This document shows positions 1-7,112 of a stretch of DNA of 64,000 nucleotides, piece by piece; within the stretch, counting starts at the first letter, position 1, and each line of letters opens with the position of its first letter. The DNA comes from Rhodocyclaceae bacterium UBA2250 (lineage in GTDB: Bacteria > Pseudomonadota > Gammaproteobacteria > Burkholderiales > Rhodocyclaceae). Under the pieces are notes generated by a model. It did not search any database. It saw only the letters and a list, made by a program, of their open reading frames with translations, and was not told the DNA's origin. The position numbers and the translations under genes are program-made. The stretch covers positions 2,977 through 66,976 of the forward strand of contig DDXW01000075.1 in the NCBI GenBank assembly GCA_002347285.1. The letters are read 5' to 3'.

Positions 1-1152
1 GATCTCGTCGATGAACAGGATGATCTCGCCCTCGGCCCGCTGCACCTCTTCCATGGCGCCTTTGAGGCGTTCCTCGAATTCGCCCCGGAAACGAGTGCCA
101 GCCACCATGGCGCCCAGGTCCAACTGGATCACCTTTTTGCCCGACAAGATCTCGGGCACGTCGTCTTTGGCGATCTGCAGGGCCAGCCCTTCGGCAATGG
201 CCGTCTTGCCCACGCCCGCGCCGCCAATGAGCACGGGGTTGTTCTTGGTCCTGCGGCTGAGCACCTGGATGACGCGCAGGATCTCGGCATCGCGGCCGAT
301 GACCGGATCGAGCTTGCCCTCGCGCGCCATCTTGGTGAGGTCGCGCGAATACTTGTCGAGTTCCGGCGTGTTGGTCGGCGTCTCGGCGCGGCCATCCTCG
401 GCCCCTTTGCCGACCACCTTGCTTACCTGCTGGCGCAGCGCTTGCGGCGTGAGGCCGTAACGGCGCAGCAGGTTGGCCGCCAAACCTTCGCCTTCCTCGG
501 CGAGCCCGATCAGGAAATGCTCCGGCCCGACATAAGAGTGGCCGAGTTCGTTGGAGGCCACGAAAGCACGGCTGAGCGCGTCCTTGACCCGGGGCGACAC
601 GCCGATCTCGCCCTCGAACGGCTTATCGCCGCGCTTGGCTTCGGATTCGATCTGGCGCTTGAGGTCATCGACCTTGATCTTGAACTGCCCCAGGATGGTC
701 TTGACCACGTCGCTGTCGGATAGCGCCAGCAGCAGGTGTTCGGTATCGACTTCGGCGCGCCCGAACTCTGCAGCGTGTCGGGCGGCCTCCTGCAATAGGG
801 CCTCGGACTGTTCGCTGATACGGCTGGCGAGCCCACTGCCGCGACGGCGCGCGGTGCCCGTACCGGCCGGGGCGGGTTCGCCGAACGAGGCATCGACGAC
901 CTCGTCGGTATCGGCCGCCATGGACGGTGCGTCGTCACCGATGCGGAAGAAGTCGCTGCCAAGGAAGTCTTCGAACAGCCCGCTGCGCGAGCCGAACAAG
1001 GCTTCCAGCGGTGAGACGGTGCGCTTTTGCTGGCGCACCAGTTGGCGATAGTGATCGTCACACAACAGCATGGTGCTGTGGCGACCATTGAGATTGGCTT
1101 CCACCCGCACCGTGGCGGGCTGGCCGCAGACTTGGCATTGTTTTCTGGCCAT
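1..1152 (-). CDS. clpK: ClpK/ClpG-type stand-alone disaggregase, N-terminal 384 residues (cut by window edge)
   Basis: This is the start of a Clp/Hsp100 AAA+ ATPase that would rescue aggregated protein in the cytoplasm after heat shock. The first 40 residues carry a zinc-binding signature (C6-x2-C9, C31-x2-H34) that marks the extended N1 domain of ClpK/ClpG and is absent from ordinary ClpB. A Clp_N double repeat follows at about 110-260, then the first AAA+ domain with Walker A GGAGVGKT at 310-317 and the beginning of Walker B (ILFIDEI) at the edge. The start ATG at 1152 has an AGGAG site 8 bases upstream. It lies downstream of an Hsp20 gene and an excisionase-like HTH gene, the order known from the mobile heat-tolerance loci (TLQC/LHR). 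The C-terminal two thirds lie outside the window. Family identification is firm; the name rests on the zinc finger and context. Confidence 0.9.
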   Translation of the reverse strand, partial: MARKQCQVCGQPATVRVEANLNGRHSTMLLCDDHYRQLVRQQKRTVSPLEALFGSRSGLFEDFLGSDFFRIGDDAPSMAADTDEVVDASFGEPAPAGTGTARRRGSGLASRISEQSEALLQEAARHAAEFGRAEVDTEHLLLALSDSDVVKTILGQFKIKVDDLKRQIESEAKRGDKPFEGEIGVSPRVKDALSRAFVASNELGHSYVGPEHFLIGLAEEGEGLAANLLRRYGLTPQALRQQVSKVVGKGAEDGRAETPTNTPELDKYSRDLTKMAREGKLDPVIGRDAEILRVIQVLSRRTKNNPVLIGGAGVGKTAIAEGLALQIAKDDVPEILSGKKVIQLDLGAMVAGTRFRGEFEERLKGAMEEVQRAEGEIILFIDEI

Positions 1153-1245
1153 GCTGATGCTCCTGTAAAGATTGATCTGACGAGGCACCGCCGATCACGG
1201 TGCCTCATCTCTTTGTGGTTTTTGAGAAAAACGCGCTGCCCCGCG

Positions 1246-1815
1246 TCAGCCGTTGATCGGGATCGAGCGCCCCTGCTTGGGCGTACTGGCCTCGCGCTTT
1301 TCCATCGTGATCGTGAGCACGCCGTTCTTGAAAGCGGCCTTGATCGTGTCCTGGTTGGCATCGGCCGGCAGATTCAGAGCGCGCTGAAAGCTGCCGTAGG
1401 AGCGCTCCACCCGGTGGAAACCACCGTCTTTGCTTTCCTGCTCCTGACGCTTTTCACCGCGCACCAGCAGCACGTCGTTGTCGAGCGTGATCTGGATGTC
1501 TTTTTCCTCGATGCCGGGTACTTCCAGGGCGATCTTGTACTGCTTGTCGGTCTCCTGGATGTCCAGCGCCGGCTTCAGCATGCCCGGCCAGTCCGACGGC
1601 CAGCGTGGCATGGCCAGCGTCGGGAAACCGAAGCCTCGAAACGCGTCGTCGAACAGGCGGTCGATCTCGCGATGCAATTGCAGGATGGGACTGACGGGCC
1701 CACCCGCCACCGGCAGGTCATTGCGCTGCACCGGGAGCGAGGCAGTGCTCTGTTGTTCTTCCTGCTCCTTCTTGAACCAGTTCCAGGGAGCCAATTTCTT
1801 GAAATCAATGTCCAT
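1246..1815 (-). CDS. hsp20: Small heat-shock protein, Hsp20 family
   Basis: A 189-residue small heat-shock protein that holds unfolding proteins for later refolding by an Hsp100/Hsp70 machine. The alpha-crystallin domain occupies roughly residues 75-175 (ALDIQETDKQYKIALEVPG, then VERSYGSFQRALNLPADAN and GVLTITMEK). The protein ends with an IPI motif (GRSIPING), the usual C-terminal anchor for oligomer formation. The N-terminal start MDIDFKKL at 1815 was chosen because GGAGG lies 6 bases upstream; a longer in-frame start at 1851 has no such site. It is followed after 93 bases by the ClpK gene and preceded by the HTH gene, so the three probably form one heat-tolerance operon carried as ICE cargo. 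Confidence 0.93.
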   Translation of the reverse strand: MDIDFKKLAPWNWFKKEQEEQQSTASLPVQRNDLPVAGGPVSPILQLHREIDRLFDDAFRGFGFPTLAMPRWPSDWPGMLKPALDIQETDKQYKIALEVPGIEEKDIQITLDNDVLLVRGEKRQEQESKDGGFHRVERSYGSFQRALNLPADANQDTIKAAFKNGVLTITMEKREASTPKQGRSIPING

Positions 1816-1847
1816 GTCATACCTCCAGAAATCAATTGAAGACTCAC

Positions 1848-2129
1848 TCAATCCGTTTGCCTGCGGCTATCGATAGCGCGCCCAGGCAACACGGGATGTT
1901 TCGCTGACTTCGGCTGCTCATCTGTGCGTATCACCTCCTTCTTTCTGCCTGCTTGGATCTGATCATTGATCCATTGATCGATTTCACTTTGACGAAACCG
2001 CCACGTCCCGCCGACCTTGAAGGCCGGAATTTCCCCGTGCGCGGCGAGCCGGTAAAGCGTCCGCTTGCCGACCTTTAAGTAGGTAGCCAACTCGTCGAGT
2101 GTGAAGATCGCCTGCTGGCGCGCTGTCAT
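1848..2129 (-). CDS. Excisionase/MerR-like helix-turn-helix DNA-binding protein
   Basis: A 93-residue protein with an excisionase-type winged helix (HTH_17) at about residues 8-58: FTLDELATYLKVGKRTLYRLAAHGEIPAFKVGGTWRF is typical of the family, with the DNA-reading helix around KVGKRTLYRLA. The basic tail after residue 60 is not conserved. The ATG at 2129 is preceded by GGGGGTGG; the reading frame is open further upstream but without a ribosome site. In known heat-tolerance islands a gene of this type sits first in the operon, before hsp20 and clpK, and the same order is seen here with a 32-base gap to hsp20. It probably regulates the locus, but no target is proven. Confidence 0.8.
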   Translation of the reverse strand: MTARQQAIFTLDELATYLKVGKRTLYRLAAHGEIPAFKVGGTWRFRQSEIDQWINDQIQAGRKKEVIRTDEQPKSAKHPVLPGRAIDSRRQTD

Positions 2130-2193
2130 ACCACCCCCACAAGTTCCGTCGTCACGCGGCCTCGCTCGAGGAACTTCTTGCAAGACTTTGCAA

Positions 2194-2222
2194 GATATTG
2201 CGCCTAACATGCCGAAAGTCAA
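2194..2222 (-). promoter_or_regulatory. Candidate promoter for the HTH-hsp20-clpK operon
   Basis: On the minus strand TTGACT (2217-2222) and AATATC (2194-2199) are spaced by 17 bases, ahead of the HTH gene starting at 2129. Just downstream the heptamer CTTGCAA occurs twice, 10 bases apart (2172-2189), and could be a regulator site. The -10 box is weak. No clear sigma-32 box was seen. Confidence 0.35.
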
Positions 2223-2353
2223 GAGTCAACATCCAGCGACCTGCTGGCCGATTGATGTGACTCAATCGTAAGCAGCCAGGAAACAAATGTTGGCTGCCAC
2301 CGCGATGGTGCTCCCCAAGTCATCAATCTGCAGCCATGTGAAAGGGGAAATCC

Positions 2354-2735
2354 ATGAACGAGATTGCCCGAGTCGGGGTGGATCTGGCCAAGCGGGTTAT
2401 CTAGGTGCATGCGGTGGATGCGCGCGTGGTGGTTGCCAAGGCGCTGGCCGCTGACAAGTTTGCGGCCTGGTGCGCGGAGCTGCCTCCCGGCTGCCTGGTG
2501 GCCCTGGAGGCCTGCGGCGGTGCGCATCACTGGGCACGCAAGCTGCGCGGCTATGGGCTGGATGCGCGGCTGATTGCAGGCCACTTCGTCACGCGCTACC
2601 GCATGGCCGGCAAGGGACGCAAGAACGGTGCGGCCGATGCCGCAGCGATCTGCGAGGCGGCAACCCGCCCGCACATGCGCTTCGTGCCGGTGAAGCCGCC
2701 GGCGCAGACGCTGCTGACCACCCATCAGCTGCGCA
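2354..2735 (+). pseudogene. IS110-family transposase, N-terminal fragment with a nonsense codon
   Basis: The reading frame begins MNEIARVGVDLAKRVI, hits TAG at 2402, then continues VHAVDARVVVAKAL..., LVALEACGGAHHWARKL and KNGAADAAAICEA. These are the conserved blocks of the DEDD catalytic domain of IS110 transposases (GVDLAK, EACGGAHHWAR, KTDxxDAxxIxEA). The TAG stands where the family usually has a glutamine, so one CAG-to-TAG change explains it. Similarity stops near 2735, about a third of the way through a normal 340-residue protein, where an IS66 remnant on the other strand begins. It is dead as a transposase. Confidence 0.8.
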
Positions 2736-2754
2736 AACCTCCCGATTCACTCAC

Positions 2755-3300
2755 GCAGCTGATTCCTGCTTGCCTAGGGACGACCGTGTAAGCGGCAGAT
2801 GGTCGGAGTCCTTTGCGACCAGCACCTACGTGAGCAGCCCGGAGGTGGGGATGCCCTTGGCGATGATCTCCGCCGGGACTGGCGCCTGGGTCAGCGTTCG
2901 GCACCTGTGCGCAGGTCCACTTGCCGCGGATGTGGCACTCTACCGTGAATACGCCCGGTGTGTTGTCCAGCTTCTCGCTGATGCGCTTGAGCGCACAGCC
3001 GCACGCGCAGCGAGTGTTCTCGGGCTCGTGGTGGCAGTCCACGCGCGGCAGGTCCGCCGGCAAGGCGGTGCGCTTAGGCATCGCGCCAGGCGTAGCCGGC
3101 GGCTTCTTCTTGCCCAGCAGTTCCTGGAGCTGCGCCTCAGCCGCGGCAAGGTCGGCGTCCAGAGCCTCGTCGAACAGCGCGCGTTGTTCGGCATCGAGCT
3201 GCTCGCTCTTCTTGCCGAACTTCAGGCGTCGCAGCTGGGCGATCTCGAACGAGAGCTTCGCCGTAGGCGCTGACATGGGCGAAAAGCATCCGAGCATCAC
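2755..3300 (-). pseudogene. IS66-family TnpC transposase fragment, frameshifted
   Basis: On the minus strand the segment reads FEIAQLRRLKFGKKSEQLD, LLGKKKPPATPGAMPKRTALP, then CHHEPENTRCACGC and KRISEKLDNTPGVFTVECHIRGKWTCAQ, all diagnostic of the TnpC N-terminal and zinc-finger regions. After CAQ (about 2915) the frame must shift by one base to continue as TLTQAPVPAEI and GIPTSGLLT, followed by TAG and LVAKDSDHLPL. The true N-terminus, the rest of the catalytic domain and the tnpA/tnpB partners are absent. It is a decayed relic lying against the IS110 relic. Confidence 0.8.
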
Positions 3301-3397
3301 CCCCCAGGATGGCTCTCATCTCGATACAGAGGTGAATCCTCCGCACTATTCGGCTCCCTACGATGATATGGACTGATCACATCGGTAGGGAGAAAGC

Positions 3398-4306
3398 ATG
3401 AACTTACGCCATCTTCGCTGCTTCATCGCCGTAGCCGAGGAACTGCACTTCGGCCGGGCTGCTCGACGGCTGCACATCGAACAGTCTCCACTGTCGCGCA
3501 CGATCCGCCAGATGGAGGCGGATTTAGGGGTGCCGCTGCTCAACCGCTTGCCACGCAGTGTTCGTCTCACACCGGCGGGACAGGTCTTCCTCGAAGAAGC
3601 CCGGCGCGTACTGCTGGCCTTCGAGCAAGCGCAGACCAAGGCACGCGCCGCAGCGAACCAGCGGAACACGCTGCGCATCGCACTATCTGGTGACATGGGG
3701 CAGGCCCGCTTGTCGGCGTTGCTTGCGCTTTGCCGCGAGGAGGCACCACAGGTCGGCATTCGGATATTTGAAACGCCACTGGCGCAGTTGGTGACTGGAC
3801 TGCGCAACGACTTGTATGACGCAGGTTTTGCATTGGCTGGTGAAATGGACGCCGGCATCGTCGCCATGCCGGTGTGGCGAGACCCGCTGGTGGTGGCTTT
3901 GCCCGCCAGGCATCCGCTGCTGGCTTTCAAGGAAGTGCCGCTGGAGGAAGTGGCGAGCTATCCGCTGGTGCTGTGCGATCCCCAGGTCTGCGAAGGTTGC
4001 AGCCGGCAGCGCGAACGGCTGCTCCGCACGGTGGATGCGCAGCCGACGGTAGCCGAGTACGTCAAGACCCATTCCCTGATGCTGGCCCTCGTGGCCGCCG
4101 GCTACGGCGTGGGCTTTTCGAGCGCGGCGCATCTGGCGGGTTGCCATCAGGCCGATGTCGTCGTGCGGCCGCTGGCCGACGAGACCGCTTCGCTGACGAC
4201 CTATCTACTGCGACCCGAAGGCGAAATCATGGAGCCGCTGCGGCAGTTCATCGACCGCGTGGAGCGTGTCGGACGCCCGCAAGGCACCGATCAACGCCCG
4301 ATGTGA
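3398..4306 (+). CDS. LysR-family transcriptional regulator (possible BisR counterpart)
   Basis: A 302-residue LysR-type regulator. The N-terminal winged HTH is at residues 1-60 (MNLRHLRCFIAVAEELHFGRAARRLHIEQSPLSR is the family signature), and the effector-binding domain spans about 90-295. The start at 3398 has AGGGAG 8 bases upstream. It is the last regulator before the alpA-parA operon, separated from it by one unknown gene. In ICEclc a LysR protein, BisR, sits in this neighbourhood and activates the alpA promoter, so this is a reasonable but unproven counterpart. The effector domain resembles the orphan LysR domain at 58365-58991 on the other end of the element (shared pattern LVxAGYG, then RPLA and YLLRP). 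Confidence 0.9.
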   Translation: MNLRHLRCFIAVAEELHFGRAARRLHIEQSPLSRTIRQMEADLGVPLLNRLPRSVRLTPAGQVFLEEARRVLLAFEQAQTKARAAANQRNTLRIALSGDMGQARLSALLALCREEAPQVGIRIFETPLAQLVTGLRNDLYDAGFALAGEMDAGIVAMPVWRDPLVVALPARHPLLAFKEVPLEEVASYPLVLCDPQVCEGCSRQRERLLRTVDAQPTVAEYVKTHSLMLALVAAGYGVGFSSAAHLAGCHQADVVVRPLADETASLTTYLLRPEGEIMEPLRQFIDRVERVGRPQGTDQRPM

Positions 4307-4845
4307 CGCGGGGATTTTGGACGGTACGATTCCCTTTCGGTCTGGACCTTGACCCGCATTGCATCGGCGGCCGACCTTTTGCGTCACGGGCATGGATGGC
4401 GAATCGGGCCTATCCACCCGGCATCAAGCAAGGCACCTTCAAGCTGTCGAGGTCACAGCAGTGACGCAGAACGCATGAGCCCTTGCTGGATGCAAACCGG
4501 CTCAGCCGGAAGTCGCATTGGCGCTTTACCCCGCCCGTATTCCTACGAAAACTTTGCCCTGGTTTTCCGGTAAAGCGCGGCATCCCTTCCTGATCGAACT
4601 TGGATGCGCGGCTTTTCAGACCGTTGCGCCGGTAACAAGATTTTTCGCAGGTGCATTATGGTTGAGGTGTAGCGGGCACCGCAAGGAGGTTTGCCCCCTG
4701 CGTAACGCTCGGCGACATCGCCGCACCCAACGTCCACCACGATGCCGACCGGCTCGCGCTTCATCGGGTTCTTTGGGCAATCGCTGCGCCCATGTGGGCC
4801 GCGCGCGCTTGCCATGTGTCGATCCGACGATGGGAAGAGCGCGAT
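4307..4845. other. Non-coding region before the 252-residue protein; contains a 10-bp inverted repeat
   Basis: No reading frame here has both a ribosome site and protein-like composition. The visible structure is an inverted repeat GCGCTTTACC (4521-4530) and GGTAAAGCGC (4569-4578), exact over 10 bases with centres 48 bases apart. This could be a looped operator pair or the ends of a lost element. An AT-richer stretch at 4634-4670 (ACAAGATTTTTCGC, CATTATGG) may hold the promoter of the following gene, but no box is convincing. Confidence 0.5.
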
Positions 4846-5604
4846 ATGCCGAAATCGAGCAGCCACGCCTTTGGCGCAAAGACGTACTACCGACCGATCG
4901 AGGCGGCCGTCCGCTGGTGCGGTCTCCTGCGCTTCGAGCAGCGTATTCTGGAAGCGCTGGAGCAGCGTGCCATACCGGAGCCCGGCGAATTCCCGCGCTG
5001 GCCGCTGCTGCGCCTGTATGCCGAGCGCATCTTCGACGCGCTGACGCATGGCGAATTGCCCGGTGGCAAGGCCGGCATCGTGCTGGACTCGCAGCGGCCG
5101 GCGCTCGACGACCCCGAGTTGACCGTGCGCCACGTGGACTTGAAAGCGTGGATGTCGCAGTTCTACCCCGGCGATCGGCCGGGGTTTTTGTTTGACGGCA
5201 TCGAACGCGCGGTGCATCCGGCGGTGAGCGTGGACACGCTCAACATTCTGCTGGCCGATCGCGAAGCAGCGAAGTCGCAACTTGCCGAACTTGCCCTGGT
5301 GCATGAAACGCTGCGCACCGCGCACGAAGCACTGGCGAAGGAACATGCCACGCGCGCGGCCAACGACGAACAGGCGCGCGAGCCTGGCCTGCGCAGCGAG
5401 ACGACTTACCTCAACATCATCGGCGGACTGCTGACGCTGCTGCTGGGCAATTCGCCGTCAGGCGCGGCCTATTCGTCGTTCCGCAGCATGGATGCCGTGG
5501 TCAGCGCGCTGATCGCACACCATGAGGGGCGGCCGGGTCTCAGCGAGCGGACGCTGTGGAGCAAGCTCGCGCAGGCGCGGCGCCACCTGGAGGCGTCGCG
5601 CTGA
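4846..5604 (+). CDS. Conserved ICE protein of unknown function (252 residues)
   Basis: I do not recognise a named family. The protein begins MPKSSSHAFGAKTYYRPIEAAVRWCGL and has a helical, charged second half with a possible coiled coil at about 145-185 (ADREAAKSQLAELALVHETLRTAHEALAKEHATRA). A hydrophobic patch NIIGGLLTLLLG lies near 205. The C-terminal segment (SERTLWSKLAQARRHLEA) looks like a small HTH-type helix pair. GGGAAGAG precedes the ATG at 4846 by 7 bases; an in-frame start at 4792 lacks a site. It stands alone between the LysR gene and alpA, which suggests a regulatory or early-acting role, but that is inference. Confidence 0.7.
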   Translation: MPKSSSHAFGAKTYYRPIEAAVRWCGLLRFEQRILEALEQRAIPEPGEFPRWPLLRLYAERIFDALTHGELPGGKAGIVLDSQRPALDDPELTVRHVDLKAWMSQFYPGDRPGFLFDGIERAVHPAVSVDTLNILLADREAAKSQLAELALVHETLRTAHEALAKEHATRAANDEQAREPGLRSETTYLNIIGGLLTLLLGNSPSGAAYSSFRSMDAVVSALIAHHEGRPGLSERTLWSKLAQARRHLEASR

Positions 5605-5634
5605 CGACGCGGCCAGCATGATGCCGATGCGGCG

Positions 5635-5671
5635 CACTGCAATTGCAGTCGCTGCTTCTGCAATTGCAGTG
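5635..5671 (+). promoter_or_regulatory. Twin identical palindromes upstream of alpA (candidate activator sites)
   Basis: The 12-bp palindrome CTGCAATTGCAG occurs at 5637-5648 and again at 5658-5669, exactly 21 bases apart and so on the same face of the helix. Each is flanked by further symmetric bases (ACTGCAATTGCAGT at the first). They lie just upstream of a possible -10 TATTGA (5690-5695) and 75-110 bases before the alpA start. The layout fits a LysR-type activation site. A LysR gene is present at 3398, and in ICEclc the alpA promoter is the target of the LysR protein BisR. Confidence 0.6.
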
Positions 5672-5745
5672 ATTTCGGCGACCGCGGTGTATTGAATACG
5701 AGGCACTTTCCGAACAGCGCCAGTGAGCGTCAAGGAGTGTCTCTC

Positions 5746-5964
5746 ATGTCTTCGCAGACCACCGCGCCGGCAGTGCCGGCCGAGCACCGCATCCTGCGTC
5801 GCGCCGAAGTCGAGGCCAAAACCGGCTTCAAGCGCGCGCACATCTACAGCCTGATGAAAGAAGGCAAGTTCCCCAAGGCGCTGCGCTTGGGCGTGCGCGC
5901 CGTGGGCTGGGACTCGGCGGAGGTCGAGCAATGGATCGCCGATCGCCTCGATGAGCGCGCCTGA
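5746..5964 (+). CDS. alpA: AlpA-family transcriptional regulator
   Basis: A 72-residue DNA-binding protein of the AlpA/excisionase family. The core ILRRAEVEAKTGFKRAHIYSLMKEGKFPKALRLG...VGWDSAEVEQWIADRL covers nearly the whole protein: a winged helix with recognition helix around FKRAHIYSLM. The ATG at 5746 has AAGGAG 8 bases upstream, preferred to the listed upstream start at 5692. It opens the operon alpA-parA-small protein-parB-DUF2857-replication gene and is preceded by the twin palindromes. AlpA proteins activate integrase or excision genes on other elements; in ICEclc alpA is the first gene of the transfer-competence operon. Confidence 0.9.
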   Translation: MSSQTTAPAVPAEHRILRRAEVEAKTGFKRAHIYSLMKEGKFPKALRLGVRAVGWDSAEVEQWIADRLDERA

Positions 5965-6004
5965 CGCTTTTCCTCGGTACATGCCATTCAACCGGGAGAG
6001 GCCC

Positions 6005-6871
6005 ATGCAGGTGGTGTCCATCATTTCGACCAAGGGCGGCGTCGGCAAGACCACGACGGCGGCCAACCTGGGCGGCTTCGCAGCCGACACCGGGCTGCGC
6101 GTGCTGCTGCTGGACCTGGACGTGCAGCCCACGCTGTCGAGCTACTTCACGCTGGCCGAGCGCGCGCCGGCCGGCATCTACGAGATGCTGGCCTACAACG
6201 AGCAGCGCGCCGAGCAACTGGTGTCGCGCACCGCGATCGAGCGGCTTGACCTGGTGCTCTCGAACGACGACCGCGGCGAGCTGAACACGCTGCTGCTGCA
6301 CGCGCCCGATGGCAGATTGCGGCTGCGCCACCTGCTGCCCACGCTGGCGCCGCACTACGACCTGCTGCTGATCGACACCCAGGGCGCGCGCAGCGTGCTG
6401 CTGGAGATGGCGGTGCTGGCCTCGAACTTGGCGCTTTCGCCGGTGACGCCGGAAATCCTCGCGGCGCGCGAGCTGCGGCGCGGCACGCTGCAACTCATCG
6501 AGGACATCGCGCCGTACCGCCACCTCGGCATCGAGCCGCCGCCGCTGCACCTGCTCATCAACCGCGTGCATCCGGTGTCGTCGAATGCGCGGCTGATCCA
6601 GCAGGCGCTGCGTCAGGTATTCCAGGAGCAGCCTGGCGTGCGCGTGCTGGACACCGACGTGCCGGCGATTGAAGCCTATCAGCGCGCCGCGACGCGCGGA
6701 CTGCCGGTGCATCGGGTGGAATACCGCCAGCCGGCGGGCCGCACGGCACCTGCCGCATTGGAGACCATGCGCGCGCTGGCCGGCGAGCTGTTCCCGGCGT
6801 GGCAGGAGCGCTTTGCGCTCGTCACCGGCCGAGGCGACGCGGGAGGGGCCGGCCATGGCCAGCGCACATGA
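6005..6871 (+). CDS. parA: ParA-family partition ATPase
   Basis: A 288-residue ParA/Soj ATPase. The deviant Walker A box STKGGVGKTTTA starts at residue 8, with the signature lysine before the glycines. LLLDLDVQPTLSSYF is the Walker A-prime region and LLLIDTQGA (about 120-128) is Walker B. With the ParB-like protein two genes downstream it would segregate the excised or replicating ICE or act in regulation; homologues (soj) are needed to maintain the excised form of PAPI-1. The ATG at 6005 follows GGGAGAGG. The frame is open upstream to 5951, overlapping alpA, but without a ribosome site. The C-terminal tail runs into the start of the next gene by 17 bases. Confidence 0.95.
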   Translation: MQVVSIISTKGGVGKTTTAANLGGFAADTGLRVLLLDLDVQPTLSSYFTLAERAPAGIYEMLAYNEQRAEQLVSRTAIERLDLVLSNDDRGELNTLLLHAPDGRLRLRHLLPTLAPHYDLLLIDTQGARSVLLEMAVLASNLALSPVTPEILAARELRRGTLQLIEDIAPYRHLGIEPPPLHLLINRVHPVSSNARLIQQALRQVFQEQPGVRVLDTDVPAIEAYQRAATRGLPVHRVEYRQPAGRTAPAALETMRALAGELFPAWQERFALVTGRGDAGGAGHGQRT

Positions 6872-7112
6872 CCTGGCCCGCGGCCACAAGCGGCTGCGAG
6901 GGCTGATCGAGTTCGCCCTGGGAGAAGGTTGGAAGGTGGTGCGCACCCGCGGCGGGCACCTGCTGTTCACGAAGCAAGGCTGCGCGCCGATCTACACCAG
7001 CTCGACGGCGAGCGACCACCGCGCCGAGCGCAACGCCCGTGCGCAGCTTCGCCGCGCCGACCGACAGGCGGCCCAGGGTGTTGCAGCATCTCAGGAGAAT
7101 GGCCGTGGCTGA
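6855..7112 (+). CDS. Small conserved ICE protein with a HicA-like fold (Shi-position protein)
   Basis: An 85-residue basic protein whose start overlaps parA by 17 bases (ATG 6855 after GGGAGGGG). The sequence LRGLIEFALGEGWKVVRTRGGHLLFTKQG...IYTSSTASDHRAERNARAQLRRA resembles the HicA/YcfA double-stranded-RNA-binding fold: an amphipathic helix, a strand, a G-G-H motif where HicA toxins have G-S-H, and a following helix. In ICEclc a small gene called shi sits between parA and the ParB-like gene, and this one occupies the same place. No HicB antitoxin is adjacent, so it is more likely a nucleic-acid-binding factor than a free toxin. Confidence 0.75.
   Translation: MASAHDLARGHKRLRGLIEFALGEGWKVVRTRGGHLLFTKQGCAPIYTSSTASDHRAERNARAQLRRADRQAAQGVAASQENGRG

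Noticed and set aside
6855..7112. HicA-HicB toxin-antitoxin
   Set aside because: No HicB-like gene is adjacent and the catalytic GSH motif is changed, so a functional TA pair is not supported.
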